Both the position numbers and the translations under genes were made by a program. The notes under the pieces are model-generated. The model was not told the origin of the DNA and did not search any database. It saw only the letters and a list, made by a program, of their open reading frames with translations. A stretch of DNA of 64,000 nucleotides from an aff. Roholtiella sp. LEGE 12411 (lineage in GTDB: Bacteria > Cyanobacteriota > Cyanobacteriia > Cyanobacteriales > Nostocaceae), in the NCBI RefSeq assembly GCF_015206995.1, contig NZ_JADEXR010000008.1:1-64000 (forward strand), written 5' to 3'. Shown here piece by piece: positions 28,211 through 37,325 of this stretch. Numbering within the stretch: the first letter of the stretch is position 1; the number at the start of each line of letters is the position of its first letter.

Positions 28211-28276
28211 AAGCTACAACATATTTAAATTGCCTAATCATTTATGAAGGTTGTCCTTTGTCATTAGTCATTTACC
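28211..28276. repeat. Dispersed repeat, copy 1
   Basis: About 65 bp beginning AAGCTACAACATATTTAAAT and ending in STRR-like GTCATTAGTCATTTAC. A diverged second copy lies at 39090-39156 in the same orientation. No coding content. Confidence 0.6.
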
Positions 28277-28468
28277 TATTTTTAGGTTAAGTGTCTTAAC
28301 TGTCTTGTAAAAGCCTAAATTTTGATTATTTTGTCGTAATTATTTTGTTAACTGTCTTATCTGTCGTTGCATTTATTTGATGATAGTGAAAAAATACAAA
28401 CGTGACAGGGAAAACCCGTTTTCAACATCAAAATTATCTCAACAATTTCTATTCCTAGGAAAAAAATA

Positions 28469-28846
28469 ATGAGTACACTTGACGAAACACAGACATACAT
28501 CTTAACAAAAGGGCAAAACATTCAACTGTCAGATAAATCCATCCAAACCGAAAATTTTTATGTTGCAAAGACCCTACGGCATGGAGGCAAAATCCGATTC
28601 AAAATTCGTTATCGTGCCGAACTACAAGGTTTTTGCCTACTCGAAATTCTTCTGATAAAAGCACAGATTGGAACAATGCATTCTAGTATGAGCATTCCCA
28701 ACGGTGCTTTGACAACTAGTGTTCAACAAACAGTGCGAGAGTTTAATATTTGGGAGACAGGAGATTATTACTTCTTGTTCAAGATGTCTGCTAATGTTGG
28801 AAAGTTTTATATCGACGACTATCAACTTGATTGGGCAGCTAGTTAA
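28469..28846 (+). CDS. Hypothetical protein, beta-rich
   Basis: 125 aa, not recognised. The predicted character is beta-sheet: alternating polar/hydrophobic stretches such as KIRFKIRYRAELQGFCLLEI and YYFLFKMSANVGKFYIDDY. No signal peptide, no cysteine pairs, no known motif. It starts at an ATG with a purine-rich leader (AGGAAAAAAATA). The reading frame is open for its whole length and codon use fits the neighbours, so it is probably a real gene. Function unknown. Confidence 0.55.
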   Translation: MSTLDETQTYILTKGQNIQLSDKSIQTENFYVAKTLRHGGKIRFKIRYRAELQGFCLLEILLIKAQIGTMHSSMSIPNGALTTSVQQTVREFNIWETGDYYFLFKMSANVGKFYIDDYQLDWAAS

Positions 28847-29144
28847 TTAGTTTTGAGCATAAATCAATCCCAAAATCAGCAACACCCAACGAGCAAGTAG
28901 CAACTTCTGTACTTTTTCCTTTGATGATGTGGAATCAAGTTTAGTAAGTTTAAACTACTAGAAAACCGCAGATATCTGAATGCGATCGCCTTGCTAAAGC
29001 TAGGTTAATTATGGTGTCAATAAAACGTTATTTTTCCTGATTTAGCAATTGCGATCGCTATATAAATATTATCTTATTTAGACTATTTTTCAGGTAGCAA
29101 TATCACGAAAATCCTTACTTATTCTAAATCGATGTAAGGTTAAA

Positions 29145-29798
29145 TTATGATTTTTTCCCACGGTCAATCCAAATACCTCTTAGTCCAGCAGCTTTAGCAC
29201 CGTTGTAGTCTTCTGTGATGCTGTCACCAATATGCCATGCTTCCTCTGGCTGACAGTTATGTTTTTTTAAAGCAATAGCAAAAATCTGAGGATCAGGTTT
29301 AGCTGCACGTGCCTGAGTAGAAATGGTAACAGATTTGAAAAAATCTCTCAATCCTAAACTTTGCAATACTGAGTAAATCCGAGAATCAAAATTGGATAGT
29401 ACTCCTAATTCAATTCCCAAGCGCCGCCAGTTGACCAAAGCTGCTAAAACATCAGGATAAACAAACCACGGTTGAGCAGTGCCAAAGTGGATGTATAGTT
29501 CACTAAAGAAAGCTGGAAAGTCAGAAAATTGCTTGAGAACACCTGCATTTTCAAAAGTGTCTAAGGCAATTATCCGCCACCAATCAAACTCACGCTGGGG
29601 AATATCTTGGGTTTCTGCATCTAGAAATATCGGCGGTGGCGCTGCTTTAAAGCTTTTGATAAACGTTTTATCCAGTGTCTCGGCTGAAACTTTAACGCCA
29701 AATTCTCCGGCTATTTGACTATAAATTTCACCCACACTACCTTTGACATCGAAGAGTGTGCCCACAGCATCTAAAAAAATAACTTTCGGTTGTTCCAT
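29145..29798 (-). CDS. HAD-superfamily hydrolase (HAD-IA, REG-2-like)
   Basis: 217 aa. HAD motifs in order: motif I FLDAVGTLFD (nucleophile Asp and GTLF), motif II LSNFD, motif III lysine in AAKPDPQIF, and motif IV HIGDSITEDYNGAKAAG. The first-motif general-acid Asp (DxD) is replaced by Val (DAV), so it may be an unusual phosphatase or may act on another bond. An alpha-helical cap lies between motifs I and II. Substrate unknown. Confidence 0.88.
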   Translation of the reverse strand: MEQPKVIFLDAVGTLFDVKGSVGEIYSQIAGEFGVKVSAETLDKTFIKSFKAAPPPIFLDAETQDIPQREFDWWRIIALDTFENAGVLKQFSDFPAFFSELYIHFGTAQPWFVYPDVLAALVNWRRLGIELGVLSNFDSRIYSVLQSLGLRDFFKSVTISTQARAAKPDPQIFAIALKKHNCQPEEAWHIGDSITEDYNGAKAAGLRGIWIDRGKKS

Positions 29799-30152
29799 AG
29801 TATTAAGTGCTAAGTTGAGAGGATATTAAAGTATTGAGCAAATATAATTCGCTACTACACAAGCAAAGTCCACCTCCGTAGACTAATGAATCAAGAGGTT
29901 TAGAACCTGCAAAGGCAAGTTTTGTGTGTGTAGACGCCACTTCTAGTCGCCAAGGCTAGTAATAAATTAGACTTGACAAACATCCTTTGAGACAACTAAC
30001 GTTTACCTAACCGGGTTTGTATCATTATTAAACAGGTAGGGAAGAAAAATTAAAATCAATTTAATTCAAAATTTTTGACGATTATAATCATTACAAATTT
30101 GGGTTAATAACAATATAGGTAGGGCTTAAGCCCTACCTACAGATCTAAAGTT
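29799..30152. other. Intergenic 354 bp with a palindrome
   Basis: No gene seen. A palindrome GTAGGGCTTAAGCCCTAC centred near 30128 lies about 15 bp past the NDH-2 stop on the minus strand. It could end that transcript but lacks a run of U. The rest is AT-rich, with fragments like common cyanobacterial interspersed repeats (GTGTAGACGCCACTT). Confidence 0.5.
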
Positions 30153-31346
30153 CTATTTAGAAAGTGTTTCTATAATAGGACGAACTAACCAGTTAAAACC
30201 AACTTTGAGTTGATGTTCTAAAGTTGGCAACCGATAGAGATAAGCAACACGACGGGCGACGTATGCTAAGGGGCCGTCTAGTTTCATTCCTAAACCGGTC
30301 AAAGTGGCGTTGTCTATTCCTAGTGCCATCATTTCCCCTAACTGTTGGTAGCGCAAGGGAAGTAAGGGGCGATTAGTTAAAGAAGCCCATATATTCCAAG
30401 CGGCATAATCAGATTCTTGAAAAGCTGCTTGTGCAGTGGCGGGGACTTGCTGTCCTTCTACGTCATAACACTCTGCCAAATCTCCCAAAGCAAAGATTTG
30501 GGGATGGTCAAGAACTTGCAGGGTAGGTGTGGTAATGATTTGACCGCGCTGGTTTTGCTTTAAAGGCAAGGATTTGACTACGGGAGCAACCCGTGTTCCT
30601 ACAGTCCAAATTACTAAATCTACAGGAATCGTATCTATCTGGCTTTTGTATTCTAGGGAGATAGTATCTTGGTCTATTGATTCCACTTTGGTTTCTAAAT
30701 CAATAAACACACCACGCGCATCTAAAGCTTTCTTTGCTGCTTCACGGTTAAACTCTGGCGAAGTTCGCAATATTTGATCAGCGATTTCAATTATCCGAAA
30801 GCGTCCTCTTTCCCCTAGTCTGTCTGCTAACTTACAGGCTAACTCTACACCACTGTAGCCAGCCCCAACAATTGCCACGCGAATTTTGTCAGCAGCCGAT
30901 TCTTCCAATAATCGCAGGCGTTCTTCTAGACGATAGGCGTCAGATATTGTGCGAAACGGGTAGGCGTAGGATGTCGCACCAGGGACTAAATCCAATGGTG
31001 TTTCTCCACCTAACGCCAATACTAATCGGTCGTAGGGGATTTCCGGCCCATCCTGTAAATGTACCCTTTGCTGGTCGAGGTCAATTCCAGACACAACTGC
31101 TTGATAAAAACGTACACCTGTACCTTGTAAAAGTTCTTCAAATGGGGGAGCAATTTCCCAGGTTTGCAATTCACCAGTGAGTAATTCGTATAATAAAGGA
31201 GAAAATAGGAAGCGATCGCTTTGATCAACCAGAACTATTTCAGGTTTTTGCGTAGATTCCCAAGGTAACTGGCTCAAACGCAAAGCAGTGTAGAGACCAC
31301 CAAAGCCTCCACCGAGAATACAAATTCTAGGAGTTTGTTGAGTCAT
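30153..31346 (-). CDS. Type-2 NADH dehydrogenase-like FAD oxidoreductase
   Basis: 397 aa. Two dinucleotide-binding folds: GGGFGGLYTALRL (FAD, N-terminus) and VGAGYSGVELACKLADRLG (NADH, near 160), plus the FAD-closing ALGDLAECY. Matches NDH-2, which passes electrons from NAD(P)H to quinone without pumping protons. The C-terminus (VGFNWLVRPIIETLS) is amphipathic and suits membrane attachment. Monocistronic. Confidence 0.9.
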   Translation of the reverse strand: MTQQTPRICILGGGFGGLYTALRLSQLPWESTQKPEIVLVDQSDRFLFSPLLYELLTGELQTWEIAPPFEELLQGTGVRFYQAVVSGIDLDQQRVHLQDGPEIPYDRLVLALGGETPLDLVPGATSYAYPFRTISDAYRLEERLRLLEESAADKIRVAIVGAGYSGVELACKLADRLGERGRFRIIEIADQILRTSPEFNREAAKKALDARGVFIDLETKVESIDQDTISLEYKSQIDTIPVDLVIWTVGTRVAPVVKSLPLKQNQRGQIITTPTLQVLDHPQIFALGDLAECYDVEGQQVPATAQAAFQESDYAAWNIWASLTNRPLLPLRYQQLGEMMALGIDNATLTGLGMKLDGPLAYVARRVAYLYRLPTLEHQLKVGFNWLVRPIIETLSK

Positions 31347-31702
31347 CGGTCGATATATGTGGGACGGTCAATTCCAGCAGGGCAACTAACTTCAGTGTAA
31401 TGATTTCTTTCGGTTTATTGCCATGAGCCAACAATCTGGATGGTGTCCTTCATGCAGTTGATGTGCATTTAATAACTTCACTTTCACCAAACCACATTGT
31501 TCATCAGCACGAGCTACGCGAGCCGCTCGAATTCTCTCAGGCTAAGCGTCCCAGTGACTTCGGCATCAGTAGAGAAAAGTGGCTCTTGATGATTAATACA
31601 GTTTGCTAGGTTTGGCCATACTCCAGTATGTCAAAATAAAAATACCCGATACCTCAAGGTGAGCGATCGCGCTTAAAGCTAGACAAAGGATTGACCTGAG
31701 CA
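31347..31702. other. Intergenic 356 bp between divergent genes
   Basis: Separates the divergent NDH-2 and DUF2996 genes. One HIP1 octamer lies near 31663. I see no RNA or gene here; promoters must lie here but none is clear by eye. Confidence 0.4.
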
Positions 31703-32350
31703 ATGGCAGAAGCAAAAAATCATGATGAAGCTGGCGAAGTGGCTCCCAGCACAGTTGACAAGCAGGCTCCCAGTATCGCAGAAGAAAACGCTCCTAGTAA
31801 AGACTCACCCGAAGCGACCGACCTTCCTACTGCCAACGCCCCAGACCCGGAAGCCGCGAACCCAGAAACTAACCCAAATACTGCAAAACTTGCTGAACCC
31901 CCCAAGCGAGAAAAACCCGCAGCCGCAGCAGGCGAAAAACCCGCAGCTAAAGCTGCAAAAAAGGAAAAAGCTCCCGCTGTGGAAGATAAGCCTTTTGTAG
32001 AGTTTATACAGCAAGACTACTTGCCAGCTTTACAAAAAGCGATCGCTCAGCAAGGTGTGCAAGACTTACAAGTATCTTTTGCTAAACAGAAAATACCGAT
32101 TACTGGCTTTGAATCAGCTGAAGAATACTGGCAAGTTATCGGCAGTTGGTCGGAAAACGGTTTGCGTCAGTTTAATCTGTATTTCCCCGAAGAAGATATT
32201 CAAGGGAAAAAGGGATTTTCCTGTAATGAAGGCAAAAAACCTAGCACTCTTGAGTCATTCTTAATCGATGAGCGCAAAATTACACTTGACCTTTTGGTAT
32301 ATGGTTTAGTGCAGCGCTTGAACGGTCAAAAGTGGCTAAGTAGAAATTAG
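31703..32350 (+). CDS. DUF2996 family protein
   Basis: 215 aa. The first 95 residues are Ala/Pro/Glu/Lys-rich and surely disordered (EKPAAAAGEKPAAKAAKKEK). The conserved DUF2996 domain follows (about 96-215; FVEFIQQDYLPALQKAI, GSWSENGLRQFNLYFPEEDI). The family is confined to cyanobacteria and plastids as far as I know, function unknown. The end overlaps the convergent TM2 gene by 4 bp. Confidence 0.85.
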   Translation: MAEAKNHDEAGEVAPSTVDKQAPSIAEENAPSKDSPEATDLPTANAPDPEAANPETNPNTAKLAEPPKREKPAAAAGEKPAAKAAKKEKAPAVEDKPFVEFIQQDYLPALQKAIAQQGVQDLQVSFAKQKIPITGFESAEEYWQVIGSWSENGLRQFNLYFPEEDIQGKKGFSCNEGKKPSTLESFLIDERKITLDLLVYGLVQRLNGQKWLSRN

Positions 32351-32844
32351 TTAAGTTCATGAAAGTGGTAGGTAACGGCTCCAGTAATGGGGTCGTTATC
32401 TATTTTCACATAACCTGATTTGAACATTTCCTTAAGAGTAGCTTCCACTTCCGCAAAGCTGGCTCCTGTTGCCTTAACACCTTGAGTCACAGTTAAGCTA
32501 CCGCCTTTGTTTTCTGCGGCTTCAATTAACTCAACCATAAGCCGATTACCAGTTGAGCGGCGGACTTGAGAGGTAACTACTGCTTGGTTGAGGGGTACAC
32601 CCAAGGGAGATAAACCCGCTTTCATTCTGAGTTGATGGTCATATTCGTCAACCATACCAGGTATGAGTAACAGATCCACGATCTGTCCTATGTACAATAA
32701 ACCACCAGTACACAGCCATAACAAACCTGTCCCGATTTTGCCATTGTATAAGCGGTGCAGCCCTCCCAAGCCGAAAAACCCAACCGCACACAAAATGTAA
32801 GAGACAAGAAGTCTGTCTTTATGCTGATTGTTTTCAGGATTCAT
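32347..32844 (-). CDS. TM2 domain protein
   Basis: 165 aa. N-terminal TM2 domain (about 10-60): two helices around FGLGGLHRLYNGKIGTGLLW and IGQIVDLLLIPGMVDEY, with the conserved Gly-His-Arg-Tyr and Asp. The C-terminal half is a soluble winged-helix-like domain (MVELIEAAENKGGSLTVTQG). Function unknown. The stop overlaps that of the DUF2996 gene. Confidence 0.85.
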   Translation of the reverse strand: MNPENNQHKDRLLVSYILCAVGFFGLGGLHRLYNGKIGTGLLWLCTGGLLYIGQIVDLLLIPGMVDEYDHQLRMKAGLSPLGVPLNQAVVTSQVRRSTGNRLMVELIEAAENKGGSLTVTQGVKATGASFAEVEATLKEMFKSGYVKIDNDPITGAVTYHFHELN

Positions 32845-33117
32845 CTTGTTTTCAACCCCTTAGATTCGCTCTTATTGTCTAAAGATGCTTTTCTCTTACT
32901 GTTTTGTTTCATAAGCTAATGTGCGTCCAAGGATCACTACAAATTCTCAATTCTCGATTCCGTGAAAATTGAAGGATGTTGCAACTCTTAACGTTTAATT
33001 TATAGTTTCTAACCTGCACCTTGGTAGACTTATTTTTATACAAATGGATTATTGTCAGCTATTGCGCCTTGCCAAAGCATTACCTTTGGCTTTCTGGTGA
33101 GACAAGTCCAGTCTTCC

Positions 33118-33162
33118 ATACCAGAGGCTGCGCCTTCGCGGAGCGTCTCGTAGAGAAGGGGG
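33118..33162. repeat. Interspersed GC-rich cyanobacterial repeat
   Basis: The block GCGCCTTCGCGGAGCGTCTC followed by GTAGAGAAGG is a common interspersed element of Nostocales genomes. It sits in the 389-bp gap ahead of acsF. The small open frame crossing it (33021-33209) is not a gene. The rest of the gap shows nothing recognisable. Confidence 0.6.
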
Positions 33163-33233
33163 TTTCCCCAACCAGGAACTGCCTCACCCAAAGGGTGTAC
33201 TCAAGATAATAAAGACAAAAGAGCAATCAAGAC

Positions 33234-34310
33234 ATGGTAGATTCCCTTAAAAAACCAGGCTTTGAAGAAATGCGGCCAGGGATTAAAGTCCCGGCAAGAG
33301 AAACCCTGTTAACACCTCGGTTTTATACTACCGATTTTGATGAAATGGCGCGGATGGACATCTCCGTCAACGAAGACGAGTTAAGAGCCATTTTGGAAGA
33401 GTTTCGCGCTGACTACAACCGCCATCACTTTGTTCGGGATGCAGAGTTTGAACAATCCTGGGATCACATTGATGGGGAAACTCGCCAGTTATTCGTTGAA
33501 TTTCTAGAACGTTCTTGTACTGCTGAGTTTTCCGGCTTTTTACTGTATAAAGAACTCGGTCGTCGCCTGAAGGGCAAAAGCCCCGTATTAGCAGAGTGTT
33601 TTAACTTAATGTCACGGGATGAAGCTCGTCATGCTGGCTTTTTGAACAAAGCCATGTCGGACTTTAACCTGTCCCTAGATTTAGGGTTTTTGACTAAGAG
33701 CCGCGACTATACATTCTTTAAGCCGAAATTTATATTCTACGCTACTTATCTTTCTGAGAAGATTGGTTATTGGCGGTATATCACCATTTATCGGCATTTA
33801 GAAGCACATCCGGAAGACCGAATTTATCCGATCTTCCGGTTCTTTGAGAACTGGTGTCAGGATGAAAACCGTCACGGTGATTTCTTCGATGCGATCATGA
33901 AGTCTCAGCCGCAAATGTTGAATGATTGGAGAGCACGGCTGTGGAGTCGGTTCTTCCTATTGTCGGTATTTGTGACAATGTATCTCAATGACATCCAACG
34001 CAAGGACTTCTATGCCTCAATTGGACTGGATGCGCGAGAATACGATATCCATGTAATTCAGAAGACCAATGAAACCGCAGGTAGAGTTTTTCCAGTAATG
34101 CTGGATGTAGAGAATCCAGAGTTCTATCAACGGTTGGATCTTTGTATAAAGAATAACGAAAAGCTGAGCGCGATCGCTAACTCCAACACTCCCAAATTCC
34201 TGCAATTTTTCCAGAAGCTACCACTTTACATTTCCAATGGCTGGCAATTCTTGCGGCTTTATCTGATGAAACCGATTGATGCTGTTTCTGCTCAAGGAGC
34301 AGCTCGTTAA
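33234..34310 (+). CDS. acsF: Mg-protoporphyrin IX monomethyl ester oxidative cyclase
   Basis: 358 aa, standard length. Aerobic di-iron enzyme that forms the fifth ring of chlorophyll. Both iron-binding helices show E/DExx[12 protein letters not shown] (near 130) and [10 protein letters not shown] (near 225). N-terminal [18 protein letters not shown] is the family signature. Thylakoid-associated. A good terminator follows. Many cyanobacteria have a second, low-oxygen copy; which one this is cannot be told here. Confidence 0.97.
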   Translation: MVDSLKKPGFEEMRPGIKVPARETLLTPRFYTTDFDEMARMDISVNEDELRAILEEFRADYNRHHFVRDAEFEQSWDHIDGETRQLFVEFLERSCTAEFSGFLLYKELGRRLKGKSPVLAECFNLMSRDEARHAGFLNKAMSDFNLSLDLGFLTKSRDYTFFKPKFIFYATYLSEKIGYWRYITIYRHLEAHPEDRIYPIFRFFENWCQDENRHGDFFDAIMKSQPQMLNDWRARLWSRFFLLSVFVTMYLNDIQRKDFYASIGLDAREYDIHVIQKTNETAGRVFPVMLDVENPEFYQRLDLCIKNNEKLSAIANSNTPKFLQFFQKLPLYISNGWQFLRLYLMKPIDAVSAQGAAR

Positions 34311-34336
34311 GTAACAACACGTTTGTGAAAGCTTTA

Positions 34337-34367
34337 ATGGTTCTGTTTAAGGCAGAACCATTTTTTT
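34337..34367 (+). terminator. Rho-independent-type terminator of acsF
   Basis: Stem ATGGTTCTG / CAGAACCAT with a 7-nt loop, followed by TTTTTTT. 27 bp after the acsF stop. Confidence 0.9.
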
Positions 34368-34788
34368 AAACTCTTATCTAGAAGGCACTGTCTAATTTAA
34401 TTTGATGGACAATGTACTCCTGAGAAAACAGGTTTTTAGTCAAGATGATACTGCATAGACACTAGTTACTCATTGAGTAGCTATCCCAGCCTGATATAAT
34501 TTACTGGCGAGACAGCTAGAATTACAACAATTATTTATAAGTCTTATGTATCATCCAGTGTCTACCATATTTCCGTATTTAGATATAAATCGTTAATATA
34601 ACTTTTTATAACAGTTTTTCAATTCAATTTCCCAGATAGTTTGTTGTTATGTTAACCTAGATGATGAAATGAGAATTAATTCGGCGATAGCGTTTGTGTT
34701 TAGTATTGACAGGTTTTTCCCTTTTGGTATTTACAGACTTCTCTCCGAAATCTAAATCTCTACACTCTTATGGTTTTGGAGACATTTT
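34368..34788 (+). promoter_or_regulatory. Long leader region of the RNA-binding protein gene
   Basis: 421 bp without a gene. Cyanobacterial rbp genes often have long, cold-responsive 5' leaders, and this gap fits that (inference). It is AT-rich; no clear promoter boxes are picked out. The stretch just before the ATG (GGTTTTGGAGACATTTT) contains the ribosome site GGAG. Confidence 0.4.
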
Positions 34789-35100
34789 ATGTCGATTTAC
34801 GTAGGCAACCTCTCTTATGAAGTTACCCAAGATGCTCTGAGCGCCGTTTTTGCAGAATATGGTTCTGTAAAGCGGGTTCAGTTACCTACTGACCGTGAAA
34901 CAGGCCGCTTGCGTGGTTTTGCTTTCGTGGAGATGGGTACAGAAGCTGAAGAAACAGCTGCTATCGAAGCTCTTGATGGTGCTGAGTGGATGGGACGTGA
35001 TCTTAAAGTTAATAAGGCTAAGCCCAAGGAAGATAGAGGAGGTTCATTTGGTGGTAATCGTGGTGGCGGCGGTGGTTACAACCGCAACAACCGTTACTAA
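34789..35100 (+). CDS. RRM RNA-binding protein (Rbp type)
   Basis: 103 aa. One RRM: RNP2 IYVGNLSYEV at the N-terminus and RNP1 RGFAFVEM near residue 42-49. A short Gly/Asn/Arg-rich tail follows (GGGGGYNRNN), the form of the cold-induced Rbp class of cyanobacteria. Binds single-stranded RNA; some members help carry mRNA to thylakoids. Followed by a terminator at 35277. Confidence 0.95.
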   Translation: MSIYVGNLSYEVTQDALSAVFAEYGSVKRVQLPTDRETGRLRGFAFVEMGTEAEETAAIEALDGAEWMGRDLKVNKAKPKEDRGGSFGGNRGGGGGYNRNNRY

Positions 35101-35276
35101 TCGAAATAGACTAAACCCTTTTAGATCTAAAAGTCTCCTACTTCAAGTTTTAGCAGGCTAAAAACTTTCTAAGACAGCGGTCATAGCATTAACTTGCTTT
35201 ACAGCCGTATTTTAATGAGAAGATAGATGCTGTTTATCAGTCCATCATTCTTAGAAACTTAGTAAAATTTGAGAGA

Positions 35277-35305
35277 AGCTCGGGCATAAGTGCCTGAGCT
35301 TTTTA
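35277..35305 (+). terminator. Terminator of the RRM gene
   Basis: Stem AGCTCGGGCA / TGCCTGAGCT (one G-T pair) with a TAAG loop and a TTTTT start of tail. It lies 176 bp after the stop, so the transcript has a long 3' region. Confidence 0.85.
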
Positions 35306-35582
35306 TATACAAAACTTAGTCTTTTGTTTGCCATAGTAAGCTGTCGCACATCTAATTTGCACATCATTTGGTTTAAGTGATTAATGGGATTACCGCAAAT
35401 TTTGATTAGCCTCAAGATTTCGTCCAAATTTAACCACTATAAAATTGCTTTGATAGTTGCGATCGCATTCACTGCTTAATACTGAAATTAATTGAGCTAA
35501 TTGTTTTAATTCAGATTCCCGATGAGTACAAAGAATAACTCGGTGAAGGGGATGATATTAAAGTAATTGTTTTGGTAAACAA

Positions 35583-35740
35583 AAAATATCTCAGAAAAGA
35601 GACATAATTGATGAATTGACTGAGAATCCCATTCAAGTAAATGGTGTACTCAGCCGTGAGGAAAATTCTAGCCGCTAGTTATGATGAATGGTGCATCTTT
35701 TATTGATACTAATGTTTGGCTATATCGTTTAACAGATTAA
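35583..35740 (+). pseudogene. Remnant of a VapBC-like toxin-antitoxin pair
   Basis: 35583-35678 encodes an antitoxin C-terminus (RDIIDELTENPIQVNGVLSR, then a stop) with its front part missing. Three bases later, 35681-35740 starts a PIN-domain toxin (MMNGASFIDTNVWLYRLTD) that stops after 19 codons. The DTNVW motif is that of VapC. Only stubs remain, so it is not functional. Confidence 0.75.
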
Positions 35741-35808
35741 CTCCTCTTGCTATCTCAAAATAACCGAACGCACAGTAATAAGTTTTAGCGACACAACCAA
35801 TACTCTAG

Positions 35809-36438
35809 CTACACTCGCTTTGCTCGCGTTCGGTATGCAGCCGCCTTAGAACGGTTACCACATAGGGACATACTACACCAACGGCGGGCGTGACTCTTTG
35901 TTGTGTCGTAGAACCAGAGCGTGCAGGTTGGGTTTTCACAGCGGCGCATCAGTGTAAAATCAGCAGTACAAACGTAGTTGGCAATTTCCTCGGCAATGAT
36001 CTGTAGCAACTGCTCCGGTTGCGTCAAGTAGCGATGTTTTTTGCAGACTAGTGCATTTACTGCATTCTGCTCTGAGCGTGCCGCCTCAATCTGCTGGAAA
36101 GCTTTATCTCGCTCCAAAAGCTGGTTCAACAGATCCAGTTCGGCAAGCACAGACACGCCAATCGGGTGACCTGCATGACGGGTAACAAACCCACGCATCC
36201 ATTCCCTTAACTCGCGCGCCTCTTTAGCAACTGAATCGAGGATATCAGAACTGTTCTCAGTTCGGAAGCGTTGCTTTACCTCAACATCAAGCATCTTGGC
36301 ACGTTCTAGCCAGTCGAGCAAGTCCAAGCCACTGGAAAGCCACTCAATTGGTTCACCTTGTGGCGCGGCTATGGTGTTCAGAAAGTCTAATGCTAGGTGA
36401 CCTGCTATGAAAAATGGTGCTGGACGCAGTTTGACCAT
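35809..36438 (-). CDS. CGNR zinc-finger regulator (ABATE domain)
   Basis: 209 aa. N-terminal ABATE domain (FIAGHLALDFLNTIAAPQGE) and C-terminal CGNR zinc finger: CENPTCTLWF then RRWCSMSLCGNR, supplying four cysteines. A predicted transcription factor that senses a stress or small molecule. GC-richer than the flanking genes. It points away from the alpha/beta hydrolase gene across 887 bp, and such regulators often flank hydrolase genes in horizontally moved cassettes, so that operon is its likely target. Confidence 0.88.
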   Translation of the reverse strand: MVKLRPAPFFIAGHLALDFLNTIAAPQGEPIEWLSSGLDLLDWLERAKMLDVEVKQRFRTENSSDILDSVAKEARELREWMRGFVTRHAGHPIGVSVLAELDLLNQLLERDKAFQQIEAARSEQNAVNALVCKKHRYLTQPEQLLQIIAEEIANYVCTADFTLMRRCENPTCTLWFYDTTKSHARRWCSMSLCGNRSKAAAYRTRAKRV

Positions 36439-37190
36439 TCATAATGCATCAATAATGATGCTTATAGTTTATTTATATTTTAGTCAGCTAACTCAGTTTT
36501 CAATGCTTCTTGCATAAGAATGCTAGGTTAGGTTTCTGAACCCAAACTTACGCCTGAAGCCTGAAATGTATTGACTCAGTTTTATATTTTACTGTGTAAT
36601 GTACGAAATATATCCTCATCTTCGTGTAATACACCGTAGACTTACCATTTTTAATGCTAAGTAACATTTCGCTAACGATGTCCCGATCTTACAAAATCAC
36701 GTTGCTCTTTGAGCCGATACAATACTAAGTACTTATTTACCGCTTTCCTTACCTCGACTTTATCCAAAATTAAGAACTCGGTTTTCTTTATCCATCAAAA
36801 AACTGGCTTTTTGCAATACCTTAGCCAAAAAAAGAAGTAGCCTAGTTTTTGCCGAAATAGCCCAACACAAGACCATGCTTGATTATTAGGCAAAACGTCA
36901 AACCCTAGTCCAGACGTATACGGCTTTCATTATTACTTCCACAAAAACCATACAGGATTTTATTGGCTCAGTTTTTTTGCCATCCGGCAAAAACAAGCGT
37001 CTAAAATCTTAAATTTGTTCTATGATCAAGCCTCGTAAATAGGCGAAGGTATTGTTTTTGGCAAATACTTTTTCTATTCCATAGATTATCGATGAAGTCC
37101 TTAAAGTAAAACTACTGCCCCACATAGGTTTCAGCGATTGCAATCGTGCAACGACTCCGCAGGAGTATCGCGTTGCGAAAAAAATGGATA
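36439..37190. other. Long AT-rich intergenic region
   Basis: About 750 bp with no gene I can support. The minus strand near 37020-37100 reads a short frame ending YGIEKVFAKNNTFAYLRG..., which might be a transposase scrap, but I cannot name it. One HIP-like GC-rich repeat lies at about 37147-37178. Confidence 0.4.
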
Positions 37191-37275
37191 AGGTTAAACT
37201 TGTATAACCTATAAAAACTATGTTGACAGGTTACTTGTTATTCTGATAACCTCTATAATAACTTTTAAAAGGTTA
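37191..37275. promoter_or_regulatory. AGGTTA inverted-repeat operator array
   Basis: Five half-sites: AGGTTA at 37191, TAACCT at 37205, AGGTTA at 37228, TAACCT at 37247 and AGGTTA at 37270. The first two form the 20-bp dyad AGGTTAAACTTGTATAACCT, and the next two a 25-bp dyad. A TATAAT lies at 37254-37259. This sits 50-135 bp before the hydrolase start and looks like an operator for a dimeric regulator, possibly the nearby CGNR protein. Confidence 0.55.
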
Positions 37276-37325
37276 TCAACTATTGGCGTAGTTGTTTATT
37301 CCGATACACAAGCTCATACAAGCTA

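Noticed and set aside
28282-28385. Tn7-like/CAST transposon end
   Set aside because: TGTC repeats are suggestive, but there is no terminal inverted repeat, no tns or Cas12k gene and no target tRNA, so it is kept only as a low-interest repeat finding.
30117-30138. Classic terminator for the NDH-2 gene
   Set aside because: Good palindrome but no U run; listed only as a palindrome in the gap.
31720-32014. Frames opposite and beside the N-terminus of DUF2996
   Set aside because: They arise from the GC-rich Ala/Pro/Lys repeat coding in the real frame.
33021-33209. 62-aa frame before acsF
   Set aside because: It crosses an interspersed GC-rich repeat; such frames appear in every copy of the repeat.
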